A DNA stretch of 18,381 nucleotides, from NCBI GenBank assembly GCA_946999025.1, contig CAMQBP010000016.1, positions 1 to 18,381 on the forward strand. The letters are read 5' to 3'. Under the pieces are notes generated by a model that made no database searches, was not told where the DNA came from, and worked only from the letters and a program-made list of their open reading frames with translations. Positions 1 through 6,918 of this stretch are shown in pieces (within the stretch, counting starts at the first letter, position 1; each line of letters opens with the position of its first letter). This DNA is from an uncultured Prevotella sp. (GTDB lineage Bacteria > Bacteroidota > Bacteroidia > Bacteroidales > Bacteroidaceae). The position numbers and the translations under genes were made by a program.

Positions 1-170
1 AAACAGATGAGAATAGTCATGATCTCCGCACGGCTCATTCGCCATTTACGCTTTCGATGCTTGATGCCGTCAGGCTCCTGCAGAGCCAGTTTTGCTATTT
101 CTGCATCAAATTCCTTGCAGAAGTCATCTGCAATACAAAAAATCTCTGTAATTTTGTCTTTGGTAATCAT
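1..170 (-). CDS. IS982-type transposase, N-terminal part
   Basis: The minus strand reads an open frame from ATG at 170-168 to the window edge, 56 codons, beginning MITKDKITEIFCIADDFCKE and ending in MSRAEIMTILIC. This N-terminus (helical IFCIADDFCKEFD, a basic stretch HRKRKWRMS, then an EIMTIL helix) is what I recognise from IS982-type transposases common in Bacteroidales. The DDE catalytic domain would lie beyond the edge. The protein would catalyse cut-and-paste or related transposition of its own element. Whether it is intact is unknown because only the first fifth or so is visible. Confidence 0.8.
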   Translation of the reverse strand, partial: MITKDKITEIFCIADDFCKEFDAEIAKLALQEPDGIKHRKRKWRMSRAEIMTILIC

Positions 171-191
171 CTTCTTATCCCGAACTCAGGT
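1..191 (-). mobile_element. Left end of an IS982-type insertion sequence (partial)
   Basis: The first 170 bases encode the N-terminus of an IS982-type transposase on the minus strand. The sequence just outside its start codon, read on the minus strand as ACCTGAGTTCGGGAT (about 191 to 177), looks like a terminal inverted repeat of this IS group. The element end is therefore placed near 191. The other end, the target duplication and most of the transposase lie outside the window, so intactness cannot be judged. The exact boundary is inferred from recall of the family, not from a second copy of the repeat. Confidence 0.6.
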
Positions 192-192
192 T

Positions 193-501
193 ATTAAGGA
201 TTTTCTATCTATCAATGACGCGGATAAAGCCGAAAACTATCTCATATTGCGGCCACAAATAGGCCCCACCTACTATGTCTTCTATGCGTGTCTCATCAAA
301 AACCAGCGTTATTCGTTGGGTGCATCGTGGGGAATGGTAGTCGTGGTGCTGATCGTTACGCTGGTGACGGCAGTATGTGTCATGAAATTCTATGACGAAT
401 CCGTAAGGAATTGGCTGGCCAAGAATGGCCTACGCACCGTTCATCCTATTTTGGCATTCCGAAAAAAAAGATTTTTTTATTTTGCGCATTCTCACATTTA
501 G
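193..501 (+). pseudogene. Probable 3' remnant of a membrane acyltransferase, truncated by the IS
   Basis: The plus strand is open in one frame from the IS end to TAG at 499-501. The translation contains one hydrophobic segment (ASWGMVVVVLIVTLVTAVCV) followed at once by MKFYDESVRNWLAKNGL. A last membrane helix followed by a YD-x-x-VR-x-WL motif is the usual C-terminus of acyltransferase-3 (OafA-like) O-acyltransferases, which modify surface polysaccharides. Only about 100 residues of an expected 330-400 are present, and the upstream side is IS sequence, so the gene appears cut by the insertion. The last dozen residues (RKKRFFYFAHSHI) are low-complexity and may be read-through. The acyltransferase call rests on this short motif and is tentative. 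Confidence 0.4.
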
Positions 502-511
502 CGTACCTTTG
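481..511 (+). promoter_or_regulatory. Consensus Bacteroidetes promoter ahead of the 66-bp repeats
   Basis: TTTG at 481-484 is followed after exactly 19 nt by TACCTTTG at 504-511, a full match to the Bacteroidetes -33/-7 consensus. Transcription would start near 517-519, inside the first 66-bp repeat, and run toward the transporter gene at 732. The -33 element lies inside the end of the acyltransferase remnant. Confidence 0.6.
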
Positions 512-704
512 CATAAGACAGGCATCGCCTCGGCAACTTCAAGCAAGCTTGGTTTCGCTCGGCTCGCGCTGTCTTTGCATAAGACAGGCATCGCCTCGGC
601 AACTTCAAGCAAGCTTGGTTTCGCTTGGCTCGCACTGTCTTTGCATAAGACAGGCATCGCCTCGGCAACTTCAACCCAGCTTGGTTGCGCTCGGCTCGCA
701 CTGT
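507..704 (+). repeat. Three tandem 66-bp repeats upstream of the transporter operon
   Basis: Units begin with CTTTGCATAAGACAGGCATC at 507, 573 and 639, each 66 bp long, with a broken fourth start (CTTTG) at 705. Units 1 and 2 are nearly identical; unit 3 differs at a few positions (for example AACCCAGCTTGGTTG in place of AAGCAAGCTTGGTTTC). Because 66 is a multiple of 3, all frames stay open on both strands and give repetitive 22-residue translations, which are not genes. Each unit ends in TTG-N18-TGTCTTTG, one base from the promoter consensus, so the array repeats a promoter-like module three times. Confidence 0.9.
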
Positions 705-731
705 CTTTGTTAGAAATAAATAATACATGAA

Positions 732-1979
732 ATGAACTTAAAAGTACGTTTGGCGGCAATGAATTTTCTTGAATTTGCCGTATGGGGTTCCTATCTTACT
801 TGCATGGGGATTTATTTAATCAACATCGGAATGGCTTCCAATATCGGTGCATTCTTTGCCATGCAAGGCGTTGTATCAATCTTCATGCCTGCATTGATGG
901 GTATCGTGGCCGACCGTTTAGTGCCTGCTCAACGCCTTTTAGGCTATTGTCACCTGTTGGCTGGCTCGTTTATGTTTGCAGCGGCATACTATGGGATGAG
1001 CCAAGGAAGCAATGCTGAGTTTGGTATACTCTTCACACTTTATTCATTTAGTGTGGCTTTTTACATGCCTACCTTGGCATTGACCAATTCGGTAGCCTAC
1101 AATGCCTTGACGCAAGCGGGGATGGATACTATCAAAGACTTTCCACCCATTCGTACATTTGGAACCATTGGCTTTATCTGTTCCATGTGGTTTGTAGATA
1201 TCTTTGGCTTTAAGAGCGACCAAAATCAGTTTGTGGTCAGCGGTGTTTTAAGCATTCTCTTGTTTCTTTACACCTTCACGTTGCCACATTGTCCTACGTC
1301 CAAGGGGCAGCTTGCAACTGGTTTGGTTGAAGCCTTTGGTCTGAAGGCCTTCTCCTTGTTCAAACAAAAGCGCATGGCCATCTTCTTTATCTTCTCCATG
1401 CTGTTGGGTGTGAGTTTGCAGATAACCAATGGTTTTGCAACCCCTTTTATTGAAAGTTTTAAGGCGTTGCCTGAATATGCGAGTTCGTTTGGGGTGAAAT
1501 ATCCAGTGATACTTTATTCTTTGTCACAGGTCAGTGAGACCCTTTGCATTTTGATGATACCCTTCTTCATGAAGCGTTACGGCATCAAGAACGTGATGTT
1601 GATTGCCATGTTCGCATGGGTGCTGCGGTTTGCCTTGCTTGGATTGGGCAACCCGGGTGACCGCGTATGGATGTTTGTGCTGTCCATGATTATCTATGGC
1701 GTTGCCTTCGACTTCTTCAACATCAGTGGATCGTTGTATGTGGACAAGGCAACCGAACCCGCTCTTCGTTCCAGTGCGCAAGGTTTGTTCATGCTCATGA
1801 CCAACGGTATCGGCGCAACGGTCGGCTCACTGGCTGCACAGGCTGTGGTTACCTCGAATACCATCAATGGCGTTACCAATTGGTCGGCCTGCTGGTATGC
1901 ATTCGCTGGATATGCCTTGGTGGTGGGGGTGAGCTTTGCTCTGTTGTTTAAACCCAAGAAAAATATGGTGAAGGCATGA
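732..1979 (+). CDS. nupG: NupG-like nucleoside:H+ symporter (MFS)
   Basis: This 415-residue, very hydrophobic protein has about 12 predicted membrane helices and the NupG-type opening NFLEFAVWGSYLTCMGIYL. It also has the family-like GIVADRLVPAQRLLG loop after helix 2 and a late GLFMLMTNGIGATVGSLAA helix. NupG of E. coli is 418 residues. The family (nucleoside_H_symport, MFS) imports nucleosides with protons across the inner membrane; the exact substrate here is not shown by sequence. The ATG at 732 is the first in frame after the repeat array. The stop overlaps the next start by 4 bp (ATGA at 1976), so the two are translationally coupled. It is the first gene of the plus-strand block. Nucleoside uptake fits with the purine salvage genes at 6998-8976, though these are on the opposite strand. 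Confidence 0.85.
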   Translation: MNLKVRLAAMNFLEFAVWGSYLTCMGIYLINIGMASNIGAFFAMQGVVSIFMPALMGIVADRLVPAQRLLGYCHLLAGSFMFAAAYYGMSQGSNAEFGILFTLYSFSVAFYMPTLALTNSVAYNALTQAGMDTIKDFPPIRTFGTIGFICSMWFVDIFGFKSDQNQFVVSGVLSILLFLYTFTLPHCPTSKGQLATGLVEAFGLKAFSLFKQKRMAIFFIFSMLLGVSLQITNGFATPFIESFKALPEYASSFGVKYPVILYSLSQVSETLCILMIPFFMKRYGIKNVMLIAMFAWVLRFALLGLGNPGDRVWMFVLSMIIYGVAFDFFNISGSLYVDKATEPALRSSAQGLFMLMTNGIGATVGSLAAQAVVTSNTINGVTNWSACWYAFAGYALVVGVSFALLFKPKKNMVKA

Positions 1980-2527
1980 ACAAGGTACGGCTGATTTTCA
2001 AGAGCGTAACAGAGATTGTGGGGTCTGACGATGTGGGACTGCTCATCCTGGTGGACGAACAACAACATCGTCAGCTTACCATCCCATGTGACCGCAACAT
2101 GCTGTATCAGTTTAGTCTTCGTGTGCAAAAGGTCCCAATCACGAACATGATGCTGCCAGAAGTGCTGTGGCAGGTCATCCGTTCACAAACCACAATGCGC
2201 TTCGAGATTCTCATCAACGACCTGATTGAGGGACAGTACAGGGCTGTATTGTATAATGTAGAAACGCTTGAACCAATCTTGATACGCATCAGTGACGCTA
2301 TGTTGTTGGCCTATGTTAGCGACATTCCAATATACATTGATGAGAAGTTGATGAAAAAGCAGAGCGTGAAGTATGTTCACAATGCGCAGGGTATGTCTAT
2401 TCCGGTAAACACCTTGACGGATGAAATGTTGAAAAAGGCATTGAACAAGGCCATTGAGGATGAGCATTATGAACTGGCATCCTTGTTAAGAGATGAGATG
2501 AAAAGACGCAACTTGCTTGATATTTGA
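1976..2527 (+). CDS. DUF151 bifunctional-nuclease-like protein with C-terminal UVR motif
   Basis: This is a 183-residue protein. Residues 1-130 (VTEIVGSDDVGLLILVDEQQHRQLTI, then IRISDAMLLAYVSDIPIYI) match the DUF151 bifunctional nuclease family, including its conserved DAM-xLA-x3-x-PIY segment. Residues about 147-178 (LTDEMLKKALNKAIEDEHYELASLLRDEMKRR) form a UvrB/UvrC (UVR) motif, a helical hairpin used for protein contact. DUF151 members have been reported to have DNase and RNase activity in plants, and the bacterial role is poorly defined. The start overlaps the transporter stop by 4 bp and rsmE begins 9 bp after its stop, so it sits inside the operon. The combination is the normal Bacteroidetes architecture as I know it, not a new fusion. 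Confidence 0.8.
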   Translation: MNKVRLIFKSVTEIVGSDDVGLLILVDEQQHRQLTIPCDRNMLYQFSLRVQKVPITNMMLPEVLWQVIRSQTTMRFEILINDLIEGQYRAVLYNVETLEPILIRISDAMLLAYVSDIPIYIDEKLMKKQSVKYVHNAQGMSIPVNTLTDEMLKKALNKAIEDEHYELASLLRDEMKRRNLLDI

Positions 2528-2536
2528 TGTTTGAAT

Positions 2537-3262
2537 ATGAAAGAAGCCAGATATTTTTACGTTCCTGATGCTGCCCATGTGACTGAATTACCACCGGAAG
2601 AGGCGCGGCATGCTGTCAGCGTTCTGCGACTGAAAGCTGGTGATGAAATATTCTTAATGGACGGAGAGGGTTCTTTTTACCAGGCAAACGTCACACTTGC
2701 AGCAACCAAGCATTGTATGTATGACATCGTGAAAGCGTTGCCGCAGCAGAAAACATGGAAGGGACATGTGCATTTGGCCATCGCGCCAACCAAGATGATG
2801 GATAGAATGGAATGGATGATTGAGAAGATGACTGAGGTTGGATTTGATGAAATCACGTTCCTGAACTGCCGCTATTCAGAGCGCAAACAACTACGAATTG
2901 ACCGCATGGAAAAGATTGTTATTGCTGCAATGAAGCAGAGTAGAAAGGCTTGGAAACCCGTAGTTCATCCCATTATGCCCTTTCAAGACTTCGTCAATCA
3001 GCAGCGAGAGGGTGGCCTGTACATAGCCCATTGTTACACGGAGATAGCCAGAAATGATTTCCTTAACGAGATACTACAAGCCAATGACCAGCAAGATATT
3101 ACCGTACTTGTAGGTCCTGAAGGTGATTTCTCCATGGACGAAGTGAATCAAGCCCTTGAAAAGGGATTCTCATCTGTGTCATTAGGGCAAAATAGATTGC
3201 GGACTGAAACCGCAGGATTGGTATCCATCGTGATGTCACAAATGGTAAAACGCATCTTATAA
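2537..3262 (+). CDS. rsmE: 16S rRNA (uracil-1498-N3)-methyltransferase RsmE
   Basis: This 241-residue protein would methylate N3 of U1498 in 16S rRNA using SAM. An N-terminal PUA-like domain (residues 1-70, with HAVSVLRLKAGDEIFLMDGEG) is followed by a SPOUT methyltransferase domain. The latter shows APTKMMDRMEWMIEKMTEVG and the knotted SAM-binding end LVGPEGDFSMDEV...VSLGQNRLRTETAG, all family hallmarks. I start it at ATG 2537; a TTG at 2531 in the same frame would add only two residues. It follows the DUF151 gene by 9 bp. Length is as expected and no key motif is missing. Confidence 0.95.
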   Translation: MKEARYFYVPDAAHVTELPPEEARHAVSVLRLKAGDEIFLMDGEGSFYQANVTLAATKHCMYDIVKALPQQKTWKGHVHLAIAPTKMMDRMEWMIEKMTEVGFDEITFLNCRYSERKQLRIDRMEKIVIAAMKQSRKAWKPVVHPIMPFQDFVNQQREGGLYIAHCYTEIARNDFLNEILQANDQQDITVLVGPEGDFSMDEVNQALEKGFSSVSLGQNRLRTETAGLVSIVMSQMVKRIL

Positions 3263-3356
3263 TCCATGGAGAAAAAGGTTGGAAACATGCGACCGACCAA
3301 GGTAAGGCATCTTCTTGACGGTCTGACGGTTCATTTATAGAAAGGTAAGATTTAAC

Positions 3357-4694
3357 ATGAAAGTATTCAAACTATATTGCATTTCCGCATACTTGCTCAT
3401 CATTGCTTTTTTGTCATCTTGTTCAGATGGCGAATATCGCCAAGCCATTCCTAAGTCAAGCACTGCTTTAGTGTCGTTTGATGTCAGTAAGATAAGCGGG
3501 GTAAACAGCGCCACATTACTGAAAGTACTGCTCCGGATGAAGAATTTGGATGAGAGTGGCATTGATTTGACGCACAAGATTTATCTTTTTGAATCGCCCG
3601 ATGGGAACTTAGGTATCTGTGCGAAAGTGCAGGACAAAGGGATGTTGGAACAGATGTTCGTGAAGATGAACAGCAAGCCCGTGAAGTATCGTGAGGCCTA
3701 TTTCGCACAAGTTAATGACTCTTGGATTGCCGGTTACAATGATCAGTCGCTCTTGATTATGGGACCTTTGCCTGTTACAGCGCAGGAAGTCATGAAAGGA
3801 ACGATGGCCAAATATTTGCAACAAGACGAGGAAAGCAGCGTGATAGCTTCTCCAATATTTGAAAAATTGGAAGGTATCAACAGTCCCATGGCAATGGTTG
3901 CACAGGCGAAAGCCTTGCCCGAACAGCTTGTTGCACCGATGACGTTAGGCTCTCCGAAAGGTGAAGATGGGTCACAAGTGTTGATAGCAGCTGAAATGAG
4001 TATCGAAAAACGATGCCTGACCATCGAAGGCAGACCGTTTTCTTTTAATCAACACATCAATCAAGAGATTGAAGAGTCGTTCAAAGTATATCGTCCCATC
4101 ACCGATGCTTACCTACAATCCATGTCAAATGAGGCCTTGTTGGGCATGTTCGTGAACGTAGATGGGCAGAAGTTTTTGCCCATTTTGCAGCATAACAAGG
4201 GACTTCAAGTGTTGCTGACGGGTATTAATCAGGCGATAGACATGGACAACATCATCCGCAGTGTTGATGGTGACATGTGCATCATTGTTCCAAACTATTC
4301 TGACGGAGCCATTCAATTGTCGATGGCTGCGCGTCTTGCACATACGAAATGGCTGGCTGATGTCCCATATTGGAAGCAGTCAGTGCCGCAAGGTGCTAAA
4401 TTGACGGATGCCGGTAAGAACATCTATTCCTATTCAGATGGCAAAACCAACTTCTGTTTCGGGGTGAGTGAGGACAAGCAGTTCTTCAGCGGCAGCAGCA
4501 AGCAGGAAGCACTGGCCTCAATCGGTCGGGCGAAAACACCACTGCCAGTGCAGCTACAAAATCAAATCAAAGGGCAGAAAATGGTCATGGTGATTCATTT
4601 CAACGACGTGCGCAACGAAACGATGAAAGTGTTTGTTGATTTGCTGAAGCCCGTGTTTGGACCTGTCAACACCATGGTATATAAATTGAAATAA
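3357..4694 (+). CDS. DUF4836 family lipoprotein
   Basis: This is a 445-residue predicted lipoprotein. Residues 1-22 form a type II signal peptide with lipobox LSSC (mature Cys at about residue 22), so the mature protein should be anchored to a membrane, probably the outer one. The next segment, YRQAIPKSSTALVSFDVSKISG, is the typical opening of DUF4836 proteins of Bacteroidetes. The rest has repeated halves resembling DUF3352-like proteins (for example SKQEALASIGRAKTPLPVQLQNQIKGQKMVMVIHFNDV). The function of the family is unknown. The ATG lies 94 bp after rsmE, with no clear promoter between them, and 3 bp separate its stop from the ABC ATPase, so it is probably co-transcribed with the transporter pair. 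Confidence 0.75.
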   Translation: MKVFKLYCISAYLLIIAFLSSCSDGEYRQAIPKSSTALVSFDVSKISGVNSATLLKVLLRMKNLDESGIDLTHKIYLFESPDGNLGICAKVQDKGMLEQMFVKMNSKPVKYREAYFAQVNDSWIAGYNDQSLLIMGPLPVTAQEVMKGTMAKYLQQDEESSVIASPIFEKLEGINSPMAMVAQAKALPEQLVAPMTLGSPKGEDGSQVLIAAEMSIEKRCLTIEGRPFSFNQHINQEIEESFKVYRPITDAYLQSMSNEALLGMFVNVDGQKFLPILQHNKGLQVLLTGINQAIDMDNIIRSVDGDMCIIVPNYSDGAIQLSMAARLAHTKWLADVPYWKQSVPQGAKLTDAGKNIYSYSDGKTNFCFGVSEDKQFFSGSSKQEALASIGRAKTPLPVQLQNQIKGQKMVMVIHFNDVRNETMKVFVDLLKPVFGPVNTMVYKLK

Positions 4695-4697
4695 AAG

Positions 4698-5342
4698 GTG
4701 GATACTATCACATTGAACAAGGTTCTGCCGCATGTCTTTACACATGTGCAAGGATTAGTGTCGGATATTTGGAATGAAAAAATCACCTTCCATAAGGGAC
4801 ATTATTATCTGTTGGAAGCCAATTCTGGCAAAGGAAAGAGTACGTTTTGTAGTTATTTGATAGGGTATCGGCGTGATTTCGATGGAAACATCTTGTTTGA
4901 CGAGCAGAATATCAACGCACTCACAATCAAAGACTGGGCAGAGATACGCACCCGGCAGGTCAGTTATCTCTTTCAAGAGTTGCGCTTATTCCCCGAATTA
5001 ACCGCTCTTGAGAACGTTCTCATTAAGAATAACATGACGCATTTCAAGACCAAAGTCCAAATTCTTGATTGGTTTGAAGAGTTGGACATCGCTGACAAGG
5101 TGAATGTCAGGATAGGACAGATGTCCTTTGGACAACAACAACGCGTGGCACTGATACGCTCGCTCGTCCAACCTTTCGATTTTTTGTTGGCAGACGAACC
5201 TATCAGTCACCTCGATGATGACAACTCCAACGCCATGGCACAAGTTCTCTTGCGTGAGGCTACCCACCAAGGAGCCGGCATCATTGTTACGAGTATCGGC
5301 AAACACCTGGCTTTAAAATATGATAAGGTTGTAAGATTATGA
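4698..5342 (+). CDS. ABC transporter ATP-binding protein with atypical motifs
   Basis: This 214-residue single ABC domain begins at GTG 4698. No ATG lies near the right place, and the N-terminus is needed to complete the first strands. The Walker A is ANSGKGKST at 41-49, with Ala in place of the usual first Gly. The Q-loop is LFQELRLFPELTALENV (Gln93). The signature is MSFGQQQRVALIRSL at 142-156. Walker B is DFLLADEP at 161-168, followed by the D-loop SHLDD. Where the switch His is expected (VTH), the protein has VTS (Ser199), with a His four residues later (IGKH). It should power the permease encoded next, whose start overlaps its stop by 4 bp. The substrate is unknown. The layout resembles MacB/LolD-type exporters that act on envelope proteins or lipids. 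Confidence 0.85.
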   Translation: MDTITLNKVLPHVFTHVQGLVSDIWNEKITFHKGHYYLLEANSGKGKSTFCSYLIGYRRDFDGNILFDEQNINALTIKDWAEIRTRQVSYLFQELRLFPELTALENVLIKNNMTHFKTKVQILDWFEELDIADKVNVRIGQMSFGQQQRVALIRSLVQPFDFLLADEPISHLDDDNSNAMAQVLLREATHQGAGIIVTSIGKHLALKYDKVVRL

Positions 5343-6532
5343 CGCTTGTTTGGAAACTTCTTCGGCAACATGTGAGCATTCCTCAGTTTGTAGGTTTCTT
5401 CTTTGCAAACCTGTTTGGAATGATCGTCATTCTTTTGGGATATCAGTTTTATCGTGACGTCATGCCTGTGTTCAACAGCGATGACAGCTTCATGAAGGCC
5501 GACTATCTCACTATCAGTAAGAAAACAGGAACGACTTCCACCATCAGTGGGGAAGATAATACGTTCAATAGGGCAGAGATTGAAGAGTTGAAGCAGCAGC
5601 CTTTCGTCAAAAAGTTGGGCGCATTCACCTCGGCCGAGTATAAGGTGAACGTAACGCTGTACGTCAAGGAAGCCAAATTGCTTGATTCCGAATTCTTTTT
5701 CGAAAGCATTCCCGATTCGTTTGTAGATGTTCCGCTTGCCCAATGGCATTATGAGGAAGGCAGCAAGACGGTGCCCATCATCCTACCAAGGTCATACATC
5801 ACCATGTATAACTTCGGCTATGCGCGCAATCACTCGTTGCCGAGCATCTCTGAAGGCGTGGTGGGAATGCTGAATGTGCGGATGGCCATTCATGGCAATG
5901 GTAAGGATGAAGTGTTTGAAGCAAAGGTCATTGGTTTCTCTGGTAAATTGAACTCCATCCTCGTTCCCATGTCATTCATGTCGTGGAGCAACCGTCACTT
6001 TGCGCCAAATGCTACTAGCAACCCCAACAGATTAATCGCTGACGTGTCGAGCACACGCGATGATGCCATCGCAAAATACTTGGATAGCCATGCGTATGAG
6101 GTAGAAGACAGCAATCTTGCCAACGAGAAGGCCATCTCGTTCTTATCGTTAGTCGTGTCTATCGTGATGGTCGTGGGCTTGTTCATTTCCCTCTTGAGCT
6201 TCTATATCCTGCTCTTAAGCATTTATCTTCTCGTACAAAAAAATGCATATAAACTTGAAAATCTCTTACTGATAGGCTACCGTCCGCTGCAGGTGTCGAA
6301 GCCATACATCTTCCTCACACTCATGCTAAACGTCGCAGTTTTGCTGATGGCCGTACTGGCCGTGTATTGTATACGGGATTATTACATTGAAATACTGTAT
6401 GCCATGCTTCCAAGTATTGACAAAACCAGCATGCTTCCTACTTGTTTATTGGGATTTATCATCCTGACAATCGTGTCTTTCATCAACAGTGTGATTATCT
6501 ATTGCAGAATGTCTGCTTTATACAAGAAATAA
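5339..6532 (+). CDS. ABC transporter permease, FtsX/MacB-like
   Basis: This 397-residue inner-membrane protein has one N-terminal helix (about residues 13-38, IPQFVGFFFANLFGMIVILLG). A large extracytoplasmic domain of about 220 residues follows, then three helices (about 265-298, 320-345, 365-392). This one-plus-three helix plan with a big periplasmic domain is that of MacB/LolC-type permeases, which work as mechanotransmitters and not as channels. Translation is coupled to the ATPase through ATGA at 5339. Only one permease gene is present, so it likely acts as a homodimer. The upstream DUF4836 lipoprotein could be a partner, but that is inferred from neighbourhood only. Its stop codon overlaps the 3' end of a candidate minus-strand small RNA. 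Confidence 0.75.
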   Translation: MTLVWKLLRQHVSIPQFVGFFFANLFGMIVILLGYQFYRDVMPVFNSDDSFMKADYLTISKKTGTTSTISGEDNTFNRAEIEELKQQPFVKKLGAFTSAEYKVNVTLYVKEAKLLDSEFFFESIPDSFVDVPLAQWHYEEGSKTVPIILPRSYITMYNFGYARNHSLPSISEGVVGMLNVRMAIHGNGKDEVFEAKVIGFSGKLNSILVPMSFMSWSNRHFAPNATSNPNRLIADVSSTRDDAIAKYLDSHAYEVEDSNLANEKAISFLSLVVSIVMVVGLFISLLSFYILLLSIYLLVQKNAYKLENLLLIGYRPLQVSKPYIFLTLMLNVAVLLMAVLAVYCIRDYYIEILYAMLPSIDKTSMLPTCLLGFIILTIVSFINSVIIYCRMSALYKK

Positions 6533-6566
6533 AAAAAGGCAATGGTCTTCACAGATAATCGCCTTC
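6531..6566 (-). terminator. Rho-independent terminator, minus strand
   Basis: On the minus strand, AAGGCGAT (6565-6558) pairs with ATTGCCTT (6543-6536) with one mismatch across a 14-nt loop and runs straight into a T tract (6537-6531). The other strand has no T tract, so it is directional. It could end the candidate small RNA or any read-through from the xpt-pbuX operon. Confidence 0.55.
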
Positions 6567-6619
6567 AAATCTTCAATAGGTATTAGTCCTTTAAGGTAAA
6601 AAGATTGTTTTCAGGATAA
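6531..6619 (-). ncRNA. Candidate small RNA with its own promoter and terminator
   Basis: On the minus strand, TTTG (6656-6653) is followed after 19 nt by TAACTTTG (6633-6626), a perfect Bacteroidetes promoter. A start near 6619 and the terminator at 6566-6531 give a transcript of about 89 nt. It holds no credible open frame. CAATCTT (6608-6602) can pair with AAGATT (6573-6568) to close an upstream stem-loop, and the 3' hairpin then ends in a U tract. It lies between two convergent genes and its 3' end reaches the stop codon of the ABC permease on the other strand. I do not recognise the family. Both ends are predicted from sequence only. Confidence 0.45.
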
Positions 6620-6625
6620 CACTTG

Positions 6626-6656
6626 CAAAGTTAATGTTTTTTTTGAATCCTCCAAA
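6626..6656 (-). promoter_or_regulatory. Consensus promoter of the candidate small RNA
   Basis: The elements are TTTG (6656-6653), a 19-nt spacer containing an A8 run, and TAACTTTG (6633-6626). The nearest downstream coding sequence on this strand is far away, so the promoter has no protein gene to serve. Confidence 0.5.
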
Positions 6657-6786
6657 CCTTTTTAGTTATTTTTTTTATAAAAATAAAAATGTATCCTTAA
6701 AGGTGCAGATGTTTGCTGTTTTTCAAATCTGAATGTGACGTTGCTCAACCTCTGTGTTACATGCATTCTCCATCAAAAGAAAAGCC

Positions 6787-6918
6787 TTTGGCATTCAATA
6801 GCAATGGGTTTGGCCACCAATAGCATTGAGTTTGGTGTCTAATAGCAATGACTTTGGCCACCAATAGCATTGAGTTTGGTTACCAATAGCAATGAGTTTC
6901 CATTCCAATATGCATGCG
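6787..6918. repeat. Tandem 22-bp repeat array A
   Basis: Five clear 22-bp units start with TTTGG at 6787, 6809, 6831, 6853 and 6875, and a degenerate sixth runs 6897-6918. Each contains AATAGCA[A/T]TG about ten bases in. Units alternate: the first, third and fifth have AATAGCAATG, the second and fourth AATAGCATTG. The true period is therefore 44 bp. There are no unique spacers, so this is not a CRISPR. The array lies in the gap between two convergent operons. A related array is at 15415-15502. Confidence 0.9.

Noticed and set aside
463..480. A-run/T-run palindrome before the 66-bp repeats as a terminator
   Set aside because: The possible stem is only A-T pairs with a 2-nt loop, so it is unlikely to be stable.
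411..759. Overlapping repetitive open frames on both strands with 22-residue repeats
   Set aside because: They arise because the 66-bp DNA repeat is a multiple of three and lacks stops; all frames show the same pattern and none has a start region or homology.
3266..3340. 24-codon open frame between rsmE and the DUF4836 gene (MEKKVGNMRPTKVRHLL...)
   Set aside because: It is too short, with no recognisable sequence and no clear ribosome site; it could be chance. Comparison with relatives would settle it.
6787..6918. CRISPR array
   Set aside because: Units are contiguous 22-mers with no unique spacers, and no cas gene is near.
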